NCBI GenBank assembly: GCA_002408085.1
Contig: DHQL01000012.1
Location: forward strand, 18,908 to 82,907
Origin: Spirochaeta sp. UBA5339
Lineage (GTDB): Bacteria > Spirochaetota > Spirochaetia > DSM-2461
Length of the DNA stretch: 64,000 bases
Reading direction: 5' to 3'
Under the pieces are notes generated by a model. That model worked only from the letters and a program-made list of their open reading frames with translations, was not told where the DNA came from and made no database searches. Position numbers and translations under genes: made by a program. Shown piece by piece: positions 1 through 8,476 of this stretch (the stretch's first letter is position 1; each line of letters opens with the position of its first letter).

Positions 1-102
1 TACCACCTTGGCACCCTCCTGTGCGAAGAGCAGGGCGGTCGCTTTTCCAATTCCCGAGTTTCCTCCGGTAACAATGGCAATTTTATCTTCCAGTCTTTTC
101 AT
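1..102 (-). CDS. SDR family oxidoreductase, N-terminal fragment
   Basis: Only the first 34 codons lie in the window; the gene continues past the left edge. The product begins MKRLEDKIAIVTGGNSGIGK, the classical short-chain dehydrogenase nucleotide-binding motif TGxxxGIG, followed by ALLFAQEGAKVV. A purine-rich AAGGAAAAGGAAG lies upstream of the ATG at 102. Such enzymes oxidise or reduce alcohol/ketone groups with NAD(P)H in the cytoplasm. It is divergent from the 6-oxocamphor-hydrolase-like gene at 294 and shares its upstream region, so a linked substrate is plausible, for example a cyclic alcohol/ketone or a polyhydroxylated ring. The substrate cannot be told from this fragment. Confidence 0.85.
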   Translation of the reverse strand, partial: MKRLEDKIAIVTGGNSGIGKATALLFAQEGAKVV

Positions 103-185
103 TTTGAGTCTTCCTTTTCCTTATAAAAGTGTTATCTCAGTATAAATTCGGGGCTTTCAGTTGTGTCCTATCATTTTGCGACATG

Positions 186-208
186 GGCATATCGTTTTTT
201 GTTATGCC
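186..208. promoter_or_regulatory. Inverted repeat in divergent promoter region
   Basis: GGCATA at 186-191 and TATGCC at 203-208 form a perfect 6-bp dyad with an 11-base centre, a layout common for dimeric regulators such as LysR types. It lies between the divergent SDR (start 102) and hydrolase-like (start 294) genes. The rest of the 103-293 gap shows no further clear signal apart from the Shine-Dalgarno sequence. Confidence 0.4.
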
Positions 209-293
209 ACTTGCGGGCTGAAATTTCCTGCCTTACTGTAACTTCAGAAATCAATAAAAAAAGGACTTAGACCTTTTAGGAGGATATCAGGAA

Positions 294-1289
294 ATGATCA
301 AAGCAAATTATGAATCTGATGCTGGAAAGAGGAAGGAGATTCCCCACGAGGAGCTCTATACAATTCCCCATATGCCCTTTGAGGAGTACTCAGAGAAGCT
401 GAAGAACTGCATAAAGATGAGAAGAAAGAACGGAATTCTTGAAGCCAAGATGCACACCCATGGCGGACCCGTTCAGTGGAGTGCAGAGCTCCATCAGGGA
501 CTTCACTACTTCTTTGACTGGGCCGGAAGAGACCCTGACAACGAGGTAATCATTCTGGGCGGGATCGGACCTGATACCTTCAAGGGAATCGGCCGGATCA
601 ACAAGGACACCGGAGAGTGGATGCCCGCAAGAGAGTTTGGTTCCGAGCCCGATGAGTCCTGGAAGATGTACGAGTACCAGTACTATGACGGAGTAAATGA
701 TATCGAAGGTCAGATCTTTGATGTTGAGGTTCCCACCATCGGTGTATGGGCCGGTGCTTCCTACCATACCGACCTGGTTCTTTTCAGCGACATCACCCTG
801 GCTACTGAAGACGCCTGGACCACAGAGATGCACTTTCGGACCAATATGGTTCCCGGAGACGGAATTCAGATCGCCTGGAGAGAGCTGATGGGCCGCAAGA
901 GATTCGCCTACGCAGAGCTTACAGGCCAGATCATTACAGCCAGAAAGGCCCTTGAGTACGGTATGATCAACGAGATCTGCGAGGATGTTGACGCCGCCTA
1001 CGACAGAGCCTGGGAGATTGCCGAGCTGATTATGTCCGCCGGTACCAGAGTTACAAGAAGAATGACCACTCAGATTCTGAGAATGCCCTGGAAAGAGGAT
1101 ATCTCCAAGGAACTGAGAAGCAGCTTTGCCACAGAGATGTTTGTTACAGCAACAGATCACTCACCCCATGAGGCCAAGTACTGGGATGATGCTCATGAAG
1201 AGGCCGCCCTGGTCAAGGAAGCCGAAAAGCAGGGCAAGGTTGTCCGCCCCCGTATAGACGGCGGAAAATTTGAAGACGAAATCAAATAA
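294..1289 (+). CDS. Crotonase-fold beta-diketone hydrolase (6-oxocamphor hydrolase-like)
   Basis: A 331-residue enoyl-CoA hydratase/isomerase superfamily protein with a strong AGGAGG at 278-283. It matches, from memory, 6-oxocamphor hydrolase (OCH), which opens cyclic beta-diketones by a retro-Claisen C-C cleavage without CoA. Shared blocks are around VILG.GP (86-93), MVPGDG (185-190) and LTGQ..ARKALEYG (209-223). The five OCH active-site residues His45, His122, His145, Asp154 and Glu244 align with His67, His158, His180, Asp189 and Glu281. The protein is about 70 residues longer than OCH, with an N-terminal extension and extra C-terminal residues. It stands alone between a divergent SDR and a terminator, upstream of the BKACE/butyrate operon. 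I infer hydrolysis of a cyclic 1,3-diketone. An ordinary acyl-CoA hydratase is the alternative, but the canonical crotonase glutamate positions are not seen. Confidence 0.7.
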   Translation: MIKANYESDAGKRKEIPHEELYTIPHMPFEEYSEKLKNCIKMRRKNGILEAKMHTHGGPVQWSAELHQGLHYFFDWAGRDPDNEVIILGGIGPDTFKGIGRINKDTGEWMPAREFGSEPDESWKMYEYQYYDGVNDIEGQIFDVEVPTIGVWAGASYHTDLVLFSDITLATEDAWTTEMHFRTNMVPGDGIQIAWRELMGRKRFAYAELTGQIITARKALEYGMINEICEDVDAAYDRAWEIAELIMSAGTRVTRRMTTQILRMPWKEDISKELRSSFATEMFVTATDHSPHEAKYWDDAHEEAALVKEAEKQGKVVRPRIDGGKFEDEIK

Positions 1290-1310
1290 GCCGTAGACAC
1301 GGCGACTGAA

Positions 1311-1350
1311 CAGGGCACCGGAAAGAGATGATCGATCCGGTGCCTGTTTT
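1311..1350 (+). terminator. Intrinsic terminator after hydrolase-like gene
   Basis: GGCACCGG (1314-1321) pairs with CCGGTGCC (1337-1344), extended by CAG/CTG, and is followed by a T-rich run. It separates the hydrolase-like gene from the chemoreceptor. An ATG at 1328 lies inside this hairpin, one reason to place the chemoreceptor start at 1379. Confidence 0.8.
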
Positions 1351-1378
1351 TCCTATACACAATTCACCGGAGATCCTT

Positions 1379-3139
1379 ATGAAGAGAATGACCTTCCCCT
1401 TCGCTTTTCCCCTGGCCATCGGCCTGTCGGTACCGGCGCTTCTCTTTCCCCTGGCGCTGATTATTCTGCATCCCGAACTTCTTCCCCTCTGCCTCGGCAT
1501 TTTGATCTGGGGGATCGGCTCCTTTCTGCTGCTGTCTGCAGCTGTCAAAAAAGGGCTTACCGGGATATGCACCGGGTCTGCTGCCGATGTCGGCGGTAAA
1601 AGCGGCACCCGTAACAATCCTGCAAGGGGCCTGGAAAAGAACAGCCCGATACGGGAGATCGCGGATCTTGAGGAGAGGATCGAACAGTCTCTCTGTTCCC
1701 CCCTTTCATCCTCCCTTGCTGATACCGGAGGAATCCTTGACCTAAGCCGGAAGATCTCACGGATTGCCGGTGACTACTGCGGTGATGTGTGGAACCTTGC
1801 CAACGGTACCGGGAATGATCTTGAGGAAATCCTGAAATCCATGTCGGGACTGAACGAGATGATCTTCAACTCTTCCGCCTCGGTGGAGGAAATTCAGGCC
1901 ACCATCGATACCCTGGTCGGACATATCTCCAGGCAGAGCGAAGCACTGGAGGCTGTCTCTGGCTCCATCCGCAGTATGGACAATTCCTTAAAGGGGATTG
2001 CCTGGGTTTCCGGGGAACAGTCCGAGGCTGCTGACTCCCTGATAGAGACCGTGGAGGAGGGCCGGAGGGTCCTTAAAAACTCGAACCGTCATATAACCGG
2101 GATCTCCGGAGATCTGGACGGGATGACTGCTATTCTCGGAGTGATCGATGACATTGCCAGTCAGACCAATCTGCTGGCCATGAACGCCGCAATCGAGGCG
2201 GCCCATGCCGGTGAGGCGGGGAAGGGATTCTCCGTTGTTGCCGAAGAGATCAGGAAGCTGGCCGAGTCCACTGCCGCCAATGCGGGGGTTATCTCCAGGT
2301 CCCTGGGAACCGTCAACGGAAAGATGGATGAGCTTCTTGCCTCGGGAGAGGAGAGTGAACGCTCCTTTCTGGATGTGGCTGAGAAGGTCTCACGTTTTGT
2401 GGATGTGTTCAGGCAGATCAGCTCCAATACCCGGCAGATATCCGAAGGGAGCAGGGCTGTCCTCTCCTCAACGGAAGGTCTGGGGCATATCTCCTCAGAG
2501 GTGGCCGCCGGTTCCCGTCAGATCTCAGTCAGTGCCGGAGAGATAAGCTCTTCTTCGGCTGTCATTCTGGACTCCTACAATCAGCTGAACCGAAAGGTCG
2601 GTATTGTCAGCGGCCGGATCTGTGAGATTGAGACGGTTCAGGAGTATATGCAGAAGATCCTGAACAGCTTCAGTTCCAATCTTTCGTCCATAGAGAGCAG
2701 TTTCAGCTGGTTCGGGGAATCCGGTACCGGAAGGAACAGTGCAAATGAGATCGGTAACGAGATTGGAGATCATATGCTCACACTTATGGCAAAGGTGGAG
2801 CATACGGGAGCATCCATCCGGACCGCCATGCTCGGAGAGGGTGACGCCAGGATTACACCGGAAATTCTGGGCTCCCCTGAGGAGTGCAGTGTTGCCCGAT
2901 GGCTCTCGGGAAAGGGACGCAGGATCTTCGGCAGGACTTCGGGATACGGATCTCTGCTGGAAGAGCATAAAAGAATGCATGAGAGAATTCTTGCCACAGG
3001 ACGGCACATTGATGACGCCGCCATTGAGGAGGCATTCGGTACCTTCCGCTCGGTCAGAGCCTCCTACAATCTTATCATTATGGAGCTCTTCAGGCTTCTG
3101 AACAGAGCTTCAGAAATTCAAAAAAAGGAAATTGCATGA
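1379..3139 (+). CDS. Methyl-accepting chemotaxis protein with C-terminal CZB domain
   Basis: 586 residues from the ATG at 1379, preceded by GGAGAT. An upstream in-frame ATG at 1328 falls in a terminator and is rejected. Two adjacent hydrophobic segments (about residues 4-50) are joined by only a few residues, so there is no periplasmic ligand domain. A coiled-coil signalling domain carries the conserved hairpin tip (DDIASQTNLLAMNAA, then EAGKGFSVVAEEIRKLAES). The C-terminus resembles a chemoreceptor zinc-binding (CZB) domain, with a VEH, a CSVARWL cysteine and an EHKRMHE pair of histidines as candidate zinc ligands. It would signal to CheA/CheW at the inner membrane in response to a cytoplasmic or redox/metal cue. 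The next gene, an MFS transporter, overlaps its stop codon, so the two are co-transcribed. Confidence 0.9.
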   Translation: MKRMTFPFAFPLAIGLSVPALLFPLALIILHPELLPLCLGILIWGIGSFLLLSAAVKKGLTGICTGSAADVGGKSGTRNNPARGLEKNSPIREIADLEERIEQSLCSPLSSSLADTGGILDLSRKISRIAGDYCGDVWNLANGTGNDLEEILKSMSGLNEMIFNSSASVEEIQATIDTLVGHISRQSEALEAVSGSIRSMDNSLKGIAWVSGEQSEAADSLIETVEEGRRVLKNSNRHITGISGDLDGMTAILGVIDDIASQTNLLAMNAAIEAAHAGEAGKGFSVVAEEIRKLAESTAANAGVISRSLGTVNGKMDELLASGEESERSFLDVAEKVSRFVDVFRQISSNTRQISEGSRAVLSSTEGLGHISSEVAAGSRQISVSAGEISSSSAVILDSYNQLNRKVGIVSGRICEIETVQEYMQKILNSFSSNLSSIESSFSWFGESGTGRNSANEIGNEIGDHMLTLMAKVEHTGASIRTAMLGEGDARITPEILGSPEECSVARWLSGKGRRIFGRTSGYGSLLEEHKRMHERILATGRHIDDAAIEEAFGTFRSVRASYNLIIMELFRLLNRASEIQKKEIA

Positions 3140-4323
3140 AAAAAAGCCCCGATGACCGGCTCTGGACCGGTCAGTACACCCTGACCCTTCTGACCAACTT
3201 CTCGGTCTTTATGGTTCACTTTATTCTTCTGGTCTCCATCCCCCTCTATCTGACCGAGTTGGGCGCTGGAAGTTCGGCGGCGGGGCTCTCAACGGGCCTT
3301 TACTCCCTGGCCGCCCTGCTGATCAGGCCGATTATCGGCCACTTTCTGGATCACCGGGGACGGCTCCGTCTTCTCCGGGCCGGTATGATACCTGTAACTC
3401 TGGGGATCATCCTTTCCACCTTCAGCGACTCCCTGACTGTTCAGCTGACAGCCAGGGTGATCGAGGGCTTCGGCTTTTCCATACTCTCCACAACCGGAGC
3501 CACCATCGTTTCCGATCTGGTTTCGGGAAAGCGCTTTGCCGAGGGCATAGGCTACAACGCCATGATTGTTACGGTGACAAACTCCCTGGGACCCCTTGCG
3601 GGTCTGACCATTATCAGTGCCCTGGGATATGATCTGATGTTCCTGATTCTGGTTCCCATGTCCCTGATTCCTCTGGTGATCACCATCTTTCTGAAGGAGT
3701 CCGGGGCCGAGGATGTCTCCGGCACGCCGCCGATGCACTGGTCGCACTTTTTCACTATTGAGAAGAATGCGGTGCCCGCCTCTCTGCTGATGGTATTCGC
3801 CTCCATCTCCTTCGGTGCTGTCATCAGTTTTCTGGCCGCCTACGGCATAGAGCAGGGAATCGGCAATATGCAGTTTTTCTTCCTCCTCTATCCTGCGGCG
3901 GTGCTTGCTTCAAGGCTCTTTATAGGCAGGCTTATCGACCGTCTGGGATTTGCACCGGTGGTGCTTCCCTCCCTCTTTCTGGCGGGTACGGCCCTGCTGC
4001 TGATCTACTTCTCCTCATCAAAGTCCCTGTTTGCACTGGCCGCCCTGTTCTACGGCGTCGGCTACGGAACCCTTTTGCCCGCCTATATGGCTCTGGCCAT
4101 TCAGAACTCCCCCGTCGAGCGCAGGGGCGCCGCCAACGCAACCTTCTATATTGCACAGGATCTGGGAGTGGGCGGAGGCTCCATTCTCCTCGGTTTCATC
4201 GCCGGAGCCGCCGGTCTGGGCTCTGTCTTTCTGCTGTCTGCAATTATGTTGTTTATCAGTTTGATTTTGTTTCCCCGGCTGGGGCTCAAACTACAAAAGT
4301 GCAAGTCGGAAGTATCATTTTGA
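3136..4323 (+). CDS. MFS transporter
   Basis: 395 residues with about 12 hydrophobic segments. The N-terminal half has a loop-2-3 MFS signature (GHFLDHRGRLRLLR) and the second half has a related GRLIDRLG. The ATG overlaps the chemoreceptor stop (ATGA), giving translational coupling. It resembles sugar/multidrug-type major facilitator permeases, but the substrate is not recognisable. Its position between a chemoreceptor and the BKACE/butyrate operon suggests uptake of the catabolic substrate or export of a product. No terminator is visible between it and the BKACE gene 75 bases downstream, so read-through is likely. Confidence 0.85.
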   Translation: MKKSPDDRLWTGQYTLTLLTNFSVFMVHFILLVSIPLYLTELGAGSSAAGLSTGLYSLAALLIRPIIGHFLDHRGRLRLLRAGMIPVTLGIILSTFSDSLTVQLTARVIEGFGFSILSTTGATIVSDLVSGKRFAEGIGYNAMIVTVTNSLGPLAGLTIISALGYDLMFLILVPMSLIPLVITIFLKESGAEDVSGTPPMHWSHFFTIEKNAVPASLLMVFASISFGAVISFLAAYGIEQGIGNMQFFFLLYPAAVLASRLFIGRLIDRLGFAPVVLPSLFLAGTALLLIYFSSSKSLFALAALFYGVGYGTLLPAYMALAIQNSPVERRGAANATFYIAQDLGVGGGSILLGFIAGAAGLGSVFLLSAIMLFISLILFPRLGLKLQKCKSEVSF

Positions 4324-4398
4324 ACGTTGAGCGATCCTTTATGTCACCGCATAGTAAGTACATAGATTTTGCTAATTTAAAACAGGAGTGAATATCAT

Positions 4399-5226
4399 AT
4401 GAGCAACAAAGTTATAATTACAGCCGCCCTGACAGGGGCTGTTACACCTAAAGAGAAGAACCCCAATGTCCCCCTGACTCCCGAGGAGATCGCAGAAGAC
4501 GCCTACAAATGCTGGAAGGCGGGAGCCGCGGTTGTCCATATCCATATGAGGGATGACAAGGGTATGGGAACCATGGACGCCGACCGGTTTGAGAAGACCG
4601 CCGCCCTTATCAAAGAGAAGTGCGACGTGGTGGTCAATATGACCACATCCGGCGACCACAGGGCCAGCGACGATGAGCGGATGATTCATATCGACCGCCT
4701 TCAGCCCGAAATGGCCTCCTTCGACGCCGGCTCCTTCAACTGGATGCCCGCGGGTGTATTTATGAACTCCCCCCAGTTTCTGGACAAACTGGGCCGTCTG
4801 ATGACTGAAAAAGATGTTAAGCCCGAAATCGAGGTTTTTGATTCGGGGATGATGGATATTGCCAACTACTATGTGAGCCAGGGAGTTCTCAAGGGCCCCC
4901 TTCACTTTCAGTTTGTTCTGGGAGTGCTCGGCGGAATGGCAGGAACAGTAAAGAACCTGGTTTACCTGGCGGACAAGCTTCCCGAGGGCTCCACCTGGAG
5001 CGCCTTCGGTGTTGGAAAGGATCACCTTCCCATCATGATGGCCACCATCGGAATGGGCGGCCATGTACGGGTCGGTCTTGAGGACAATATCTACTATTCA
5101 CGGGGCCGTCTGGCCAGCAATCCCGAGCTTGTTGAGCGGGCCGCCCGTCTGATCAGGGAAGCCAACAAGGAACCCGCCACATCCGCAGAAGCCAGAGAGA
5201 TCCTCGGCCTGAAGGGAATGAATTAA
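4399..5226 (+). CDS. BKACE family beta-keto acid cleavage enzyme
   Basis: 275 residues, the usual length for the DUF849/BKACE family, whose founding member is 3-keto-5-aminohexanoate cleavage enzyme (Kce). The family performs beta-keto acid + acetyl-CoA to acetoacetate + a new acyl-CoA. The zinc-binding HIHMR motif (His47, His49) and the late glutamate of VRVGLEDN (Glu228) are present, as is the SFNWMP segment. An AGGAG stands 10 bases before the ATG. It is the first gene of a tight operon with thiolase, ptb, buk, crt, an abfD homologue and hbd. The lysine-fermentation partners of Kce (aminomutases, 3,5-diaminohexanoate dehydrogenase) are absent. A different beta-keto acid, such as 3,5-dioxohexanoate (triacetate), is therefore plausible. 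Confidence 0.88.
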   Translation: MSNKVIITAALTGAVTPKEKNPNVPLTPEEIAEDAYKCWKAGAAVVHIHMRDDKGMGTMDADRFEKTAALIKEKCDVVVNMTTSGDHRASDDERMIHIDRLQPEMASFDAGSFNWMPAGVFMNSPQFLDKLGRLMTEKDVKPEIEVFDSGMMDIANYYVSQGVLKGPLHFQFVLGVLGGMAGTVKNLVYLADKLPEGSTWSAFGVGKDHLPIMMATIGMGGHVRVGLEDNIYYSRGRLASNPELVERAARLIREANKEPATSAEAREILGLKGMN

Positions 5227-5236
5227 GGAGTACAAG

Positions 5237-6400
5237 ATGAGAGAAGCAGTAATAGTATCCGCAGTAAGGACCCCCGTCGGCCGTGTCACAGGCGCCCTTG
5301 CACCGGTTCCCGCAGAGGAGCTGGGAGCCCTTGTTGTAAAGGAAGCGGTCAGAAGAGCCTCCATCGATCCCAAAGAGATCGATGAGGTTATATTCAGCAA
5401 CCTGATGAATACCAATGTCAACAATATGGCCCGTATGGTCTCCCTGGGAGCCGGCCTTCCCATAGAGATTCCCGGAATCTCCCTGGACCGCCAGTGCGCC
5501 TCCTCCCTCAACGGTTTTGTCTACGCCTCCATGCTGATCCAGTCGGGAATGGCCGACGTGGTTGTGGCCGGCGGTGTTGAGAGCGATTCCAGACGGAACT
5601 ATGTTATGGATAAGCCCGACCGTCCCTGGCAGGTTATGCCTCCCCGCTGGTCCGATGTCCGTGTTGTACCCCCCGAATTCGGTAAGGACTCCATGGTGGA
5701 GACCGCCGAGAATGTGGCCCAGCAGTATGGAATCAGGAGAGAGGAGTGCGACGAGTTTGCCGTACTCAGCCATGCCAGGGCCGCAAAGGCCTGGGATGAG
5801 GGCATCTTTGACGATCAGGTGGTACCTGTTGAAGTCAAAATGAGAAAGTCTGTGGAAACCGTCAGCCGGGATGAACCGGTCCGTCCGGGAACCTCCGTGG
5901 AGACCCTGGCCCGTCTGCGCCCCGTTATGGGTGACGGCGTTGTAACCGCCGGTAACAGCTCTCCCATGAGTGACGGCGCCGGTGCGGTTGTGGTTATGGA
6001 AAAACAGAAGGCCAAAGAGATGGGCCTGGATATTCTGGGAACCTTCAAGAGCTATGCGGCTTCGGGTGTGGACCCCCGGATCATGGGAACCGGCCCCGTG
6101 GCGGCCACCAGAAAACTTCTGAAAAACACCGGAATGAAGATCAGCGATTTTGACCTGATCGAGATGAACGAGGCCTTTGCCTCCCAGTCCCTGGCCTGTA
6201 TCAGGGAGCTGGATCTCCCCATGGACAAGCTCAATGTAAACGGCGGCGCCATCGCCCTGGGTCACCCCCTGGCGGGAACCGGTGCCATCCTTCTGACCAA
6301 GATGGTCTACGAACTGGAACGGCGTGATCTTTCTACCGGACTTATCACCTTCTGCGTCGGCGGCGGACAGGGAGTGTCCGTGGGAATCGAGCGGGAGTAG
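5237..6400 (+). CDS. Acetyl-CoA acetyltransferase (thiolase)
   Basis: 387 residues. Nucleophilic Cys87 lies in RQCASSLNG, the catalytic histidine in ALGHPLAGTGA (about His343), and the second cysteine in FCVGGGQG (about Cys373). This is the complete catalytic set of degradative/biosynthetic thiolases. The reaction is acetoacetyl-CoA + CoA to two acetyl-CoA, or the reverse. It starts 10 bases after the BKACE gene with an AGGAG, and the next gene begins 2 bases after its stop. In this operon it would split the acetoacetyl-CoA made by the BKACE, CoA transfer or Hbd steps. A broader acyl-chain specificity cannot be excluded. Confidence 0.92.
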   Translation: MREAVIVSAVRTPVGRVTGALAPVPAEELGALVVKEAVRRASIDPKEIDEVIFSNLMNTNVNNMARMVSLGAGLPIEIPGISLDRQCASSLNGFVYASMLIQSGMADVVVAGGVESDSRRNYVMDKPDRPWQVMPPRWSDVRVVPPEFGKDSMVETAENVAQQYGIRREECDEFAVLSHARAAKAWDEGIFDDQVVPVEVKMRKSVETVSRDEPVRPGTSVETLARLRPVMGDGVVTAGNSSPMSDGAGAVVVMEKQKAKEMGLDILGTFKSYAASGVDPRIMGTGPVAATRKLLKNTGMKISDFDLIEMNEAFASQSLACIRELDLPMDKLNVNGGAIALGHPLAGTGAILLTKMVYELERRDLSTGLITFCVGGGQGVSVGIERE

Positions 6401-6402
6401 GG

Positions 6403-7350
6403 ATGTCTATGGTATATGAGAATTTCGAGCAGCTGATAGAGTCCAGAATTGCTCATGGAAAGAAGAAAAAGACAGTGGCCCTGGTGTGCGCCGATGAGGA
6501 TCATGCCCTGGCCGCGGTTATGGAGGCGGGAAAGAAGGGAATCGTCAAACCCCTGCTTATCGCCGAAGAAGAGAAGCTGAAGCCCGTTCTGGAACCCTAC
6601 AAGGACTACTGCGACTATGAGATCATTCCCGTGGGGAGTGAGGATGAGGCCCTGCAGGCCATGGTGGATGCCGTTTCAAGCGGAAGAGCCGATGCCATTA
6701 TGAAGGGGCTGATTCAGACGGGAGACCTGATGAGGGCGGTTGTGTCCTCAAAAAGCGGACTGCGGACCGGCTCTCTGATGTCGGGAATGGTTGTGGTGAA
6801 GATTCCGACCTACCACAAGCTCCTCTGTGTCACCGACCCCGGTCTGGTGACCTATCCCGATGTGGAGCAGAAGAAGCAGATGATCAACAACGCCGTGGGA
6901 ACCCTGCTGAAAATGGGATTTGACGAGCCCAAGGTGGCAGTTCTGGCCGCCGTGGACAGGGTTAATCCCAAGATGCCCGAGTCCCTGGACGGACTGGCCC
7001 TGAAGGAGCTGAACTCCAAAGGGGAAATCCCCGGATGTATAGTGGAAGGACCCATATCCTACGACCTGGCGGTCCATAAGGAGTCTGCCGAGATCAAGGG
7101 ATATGAGAGCCCCGTCGCCGGGGATGCGGATGTCCTTCTCTGTCACAATATTGCCGTTGCAAACTCCCTTGTGAAGAGTCTTGTCTTCTCCGCCGGAGGT
7201 ACCGCCGGGGCCGTGGTTGTGGGGGCGAAGGTTCCCATCGTACTGCCCTCACGGGCCGCCAGCACCGAGGAGAAATTTCATTCACTGGTTCTGGCCGCTT
7301 CATTGGACCAGGATCAGGATGGGGACCAGGCTTCGGAAGGGGAGGGCTGA
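6403..7350 (+). CDS. ptb: Phosphate butyryltransferase
   Basis: 315 residues, of the phosphate acetyl/butyryltransferase family. Recognisable blocks are the ADAIMKG segment near residue 95, the CVTDPGL segment near 147 and the GPISYDLA segment near 226. The protein converts butyryl-CoA (or another short acyl-CoA) and phosphate to the acyl phosphate in the cytoplasm. It lies directly between thiolase and butyrate kinase, so the acyl phosphate feeds substrate-level phosphorylation. The C-terminal residues after about 300 (DQDQDGDQ) are an acidic tail not needed for the fold. Confidence 0.92.
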   Translation: MSMVYENFEQLIESRIAHGKKKKTVALVCADEDHALAAVMEAGKKGIVKPLLIAEEEKLKPVLEPYKDYCDYEIIPVGSEDEALQAMVDAVSSGRADAIMKGLIQTGDLMRAVVSSKSGLRTGSLMSGMVVVKIPTYHKLLCVTDPGLVTYPDVEQKKQMINNAVGTLLKMGFDEPKVAVLAAVDRVNPKMPESLDGLALKELNSKGEIPGCIVEGPISYDLAVHKESAEIKGYESPVAGDADVLLCHNIAVANSLVKSLVFSAGGTAGAVVVGAKVPIVLPSRAASTEEKFHSLVLAASLDQDQDGDQASEGEG

Positions 7351-7351
7351 T

Positions 7352-8476
7352 ATGGAATGCAAACACCTGATTCTTGCCATCAATCCCGGCTCAACCAGCA
7401 CCAAGATTGCCGTGTTCCGGGAGTATGAAAAGCTCTTTGCCCATGATGTCTTTCATGATGCCGACGCTCTCCACTCCTTTCCCTCCATCATGGATCAGCT
7501 TGACTACCGCAGGGACATGATCGTGGCCAATCTGGAGGCCGAGGGGTATAAGATTTCCGATTTCGACGCCTTTGTGGGGAGGGGCGGGGGACTTAACCCC
7601 TGTGCCGGCGGTACCTACCGGGTCGGCAGCCGCCTGCTGTCGGATGCCAGGACGAACTCCTTCCATCCCGCCTCCCTGGGTTCGGTTATCGCCGATGAGT
7701 TCGCCTCCGTCGCCGGAAAGCCCGCCTTTGTGGTCAATCCTCCCGATGTGGATGAACTGACTCCCGTTGCCCGGATCACCGGACTGAAGGATGTCTACCG
7801 TGAGAGCCGCTTTCACGCCCTGAGCCACAAGGAAGTGGGCCGCCGTGCGGCAAAGGAACTGGGAAAGAAGTACGGTGAGGTGAACCTGATCGTGGCCCAT
7901 ATCGGCGGAGGAATCTCCGTCGGCGCCCACAGGAAGGGGAAGATCATCGACACCAACGACCTGATGAACGGCGACTGCCCCATGGCCCCCACCAGGGCCG
8001 GAACCCTGGCTCCCGGACAGATCGTAAATATGTGCTACTCCGGAAAATACTCACAGGATGATATGAGGGCCCTGATCCTGAAAAACGGAGGCTTTGTCAG
8101 TCACTTCGGAACCAGCGATGTTCTGGAGATCCTGAAGATGGCCGACGAGGGCAGCGGCAAGGCCGCCCTGGTCTTTGATTCCATGATCTATCAGATCGGA
8201 AAGCAGATCGGCTCCTTTGCCGCGGTTCTCCACGGTGAGGTTGACGGAATCGTGCTGACCGGGGGCATCGCCCGGTCCGAGCTTCTTGTGGAGCGCCTGA
8301 AGAAGATGACCGGCTTTCTGGCTGACTTTATAGTCTATCCCGGAGAGCTTGAGATGGAAGCCCTGGCGGCGGGAGCCTGCCGCGCCCTTTCCGGGGAGGT
8401 AGAGGCCGGCGAGTACAGCGGCGATCCCGTCTGGACGGGGTATGAGAACTACAAAGGAGATGACAGTGGCATTTGA
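7352..8476 (+). CDS. buk: Butyrate kinase
   Basis: 374 residues from the ATG at 7352, one base after the ptb stop. The frame stays open 57 codons upstream, but that stretch overlaps ptb and does not resemble the family, so it is rejected. The ASKHA-fold phosphate-1 motif NPGSTSTKIAVF and the VAHIGGGISVGAH phosphate-2 region are intact, as is the conserved PTRAGTLAPGQ. It makes butyrate (or a related acid) and ATP from the acyl phosphate. Together with ptb this is the energy-conserving end of the pathway. No butyryl-CoA dehydrogenase or EtfAB gene accompanies them here. Confidence 0.93.
   Translation: MECKHLILAINPGSTSTKIAVFREYEKLFAHDVFHDADALHSFPSIMDQLDYRRDMIVANLEAEGYKISDFDAFVGRGGGLNPCAGGTYRVGSRLLSDARTNSFHPASLGSVIADEFASVAGKPAFVVNPPDVDELTPVARITGLKDVYRESRFHALSHKEVGRRAAKELGKKYGEVNLIVAHIGGGISVGAHRKGKIIDTNDLMNGDCPMAPTRAGTLAPGQIVNMCYSGKYSQDDMRALILKNGGFVSHFGTSDVLEILKMADEGSGKAALVFDSMIYQIGKQIGSFAAVLHGEVDGIVLTGGIARSELLVERLKKMTGFLADFIVYPGELEMEALAAGACRALSGEVEAGEYSGDPVWTGYENYKGDDSGI

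Noticed and set aside
4399..5226. Dedicated lysine-fermentation enzyme Kce
   Set aside because: No lysine 2,3-aminomutase, 5,6-aminomutase, 3,5-diaminohexanoate dehydrogenase or 3-aminobutyryl-CoA lyase is in the window; only the family is assigned.
5153..6265. A 370-codon minus-strand frame opposite thiolase
   Set aside because: The thiolase has all catalytic motifs; the antisense sequence has none and no start signal.
7181..7351. N-terminal extension of butyrate kinase by 57 residues
   Set aside because: It overlaps ptb, is Pro/Arg-rich unlike the family, and a normal start lies at 7352.
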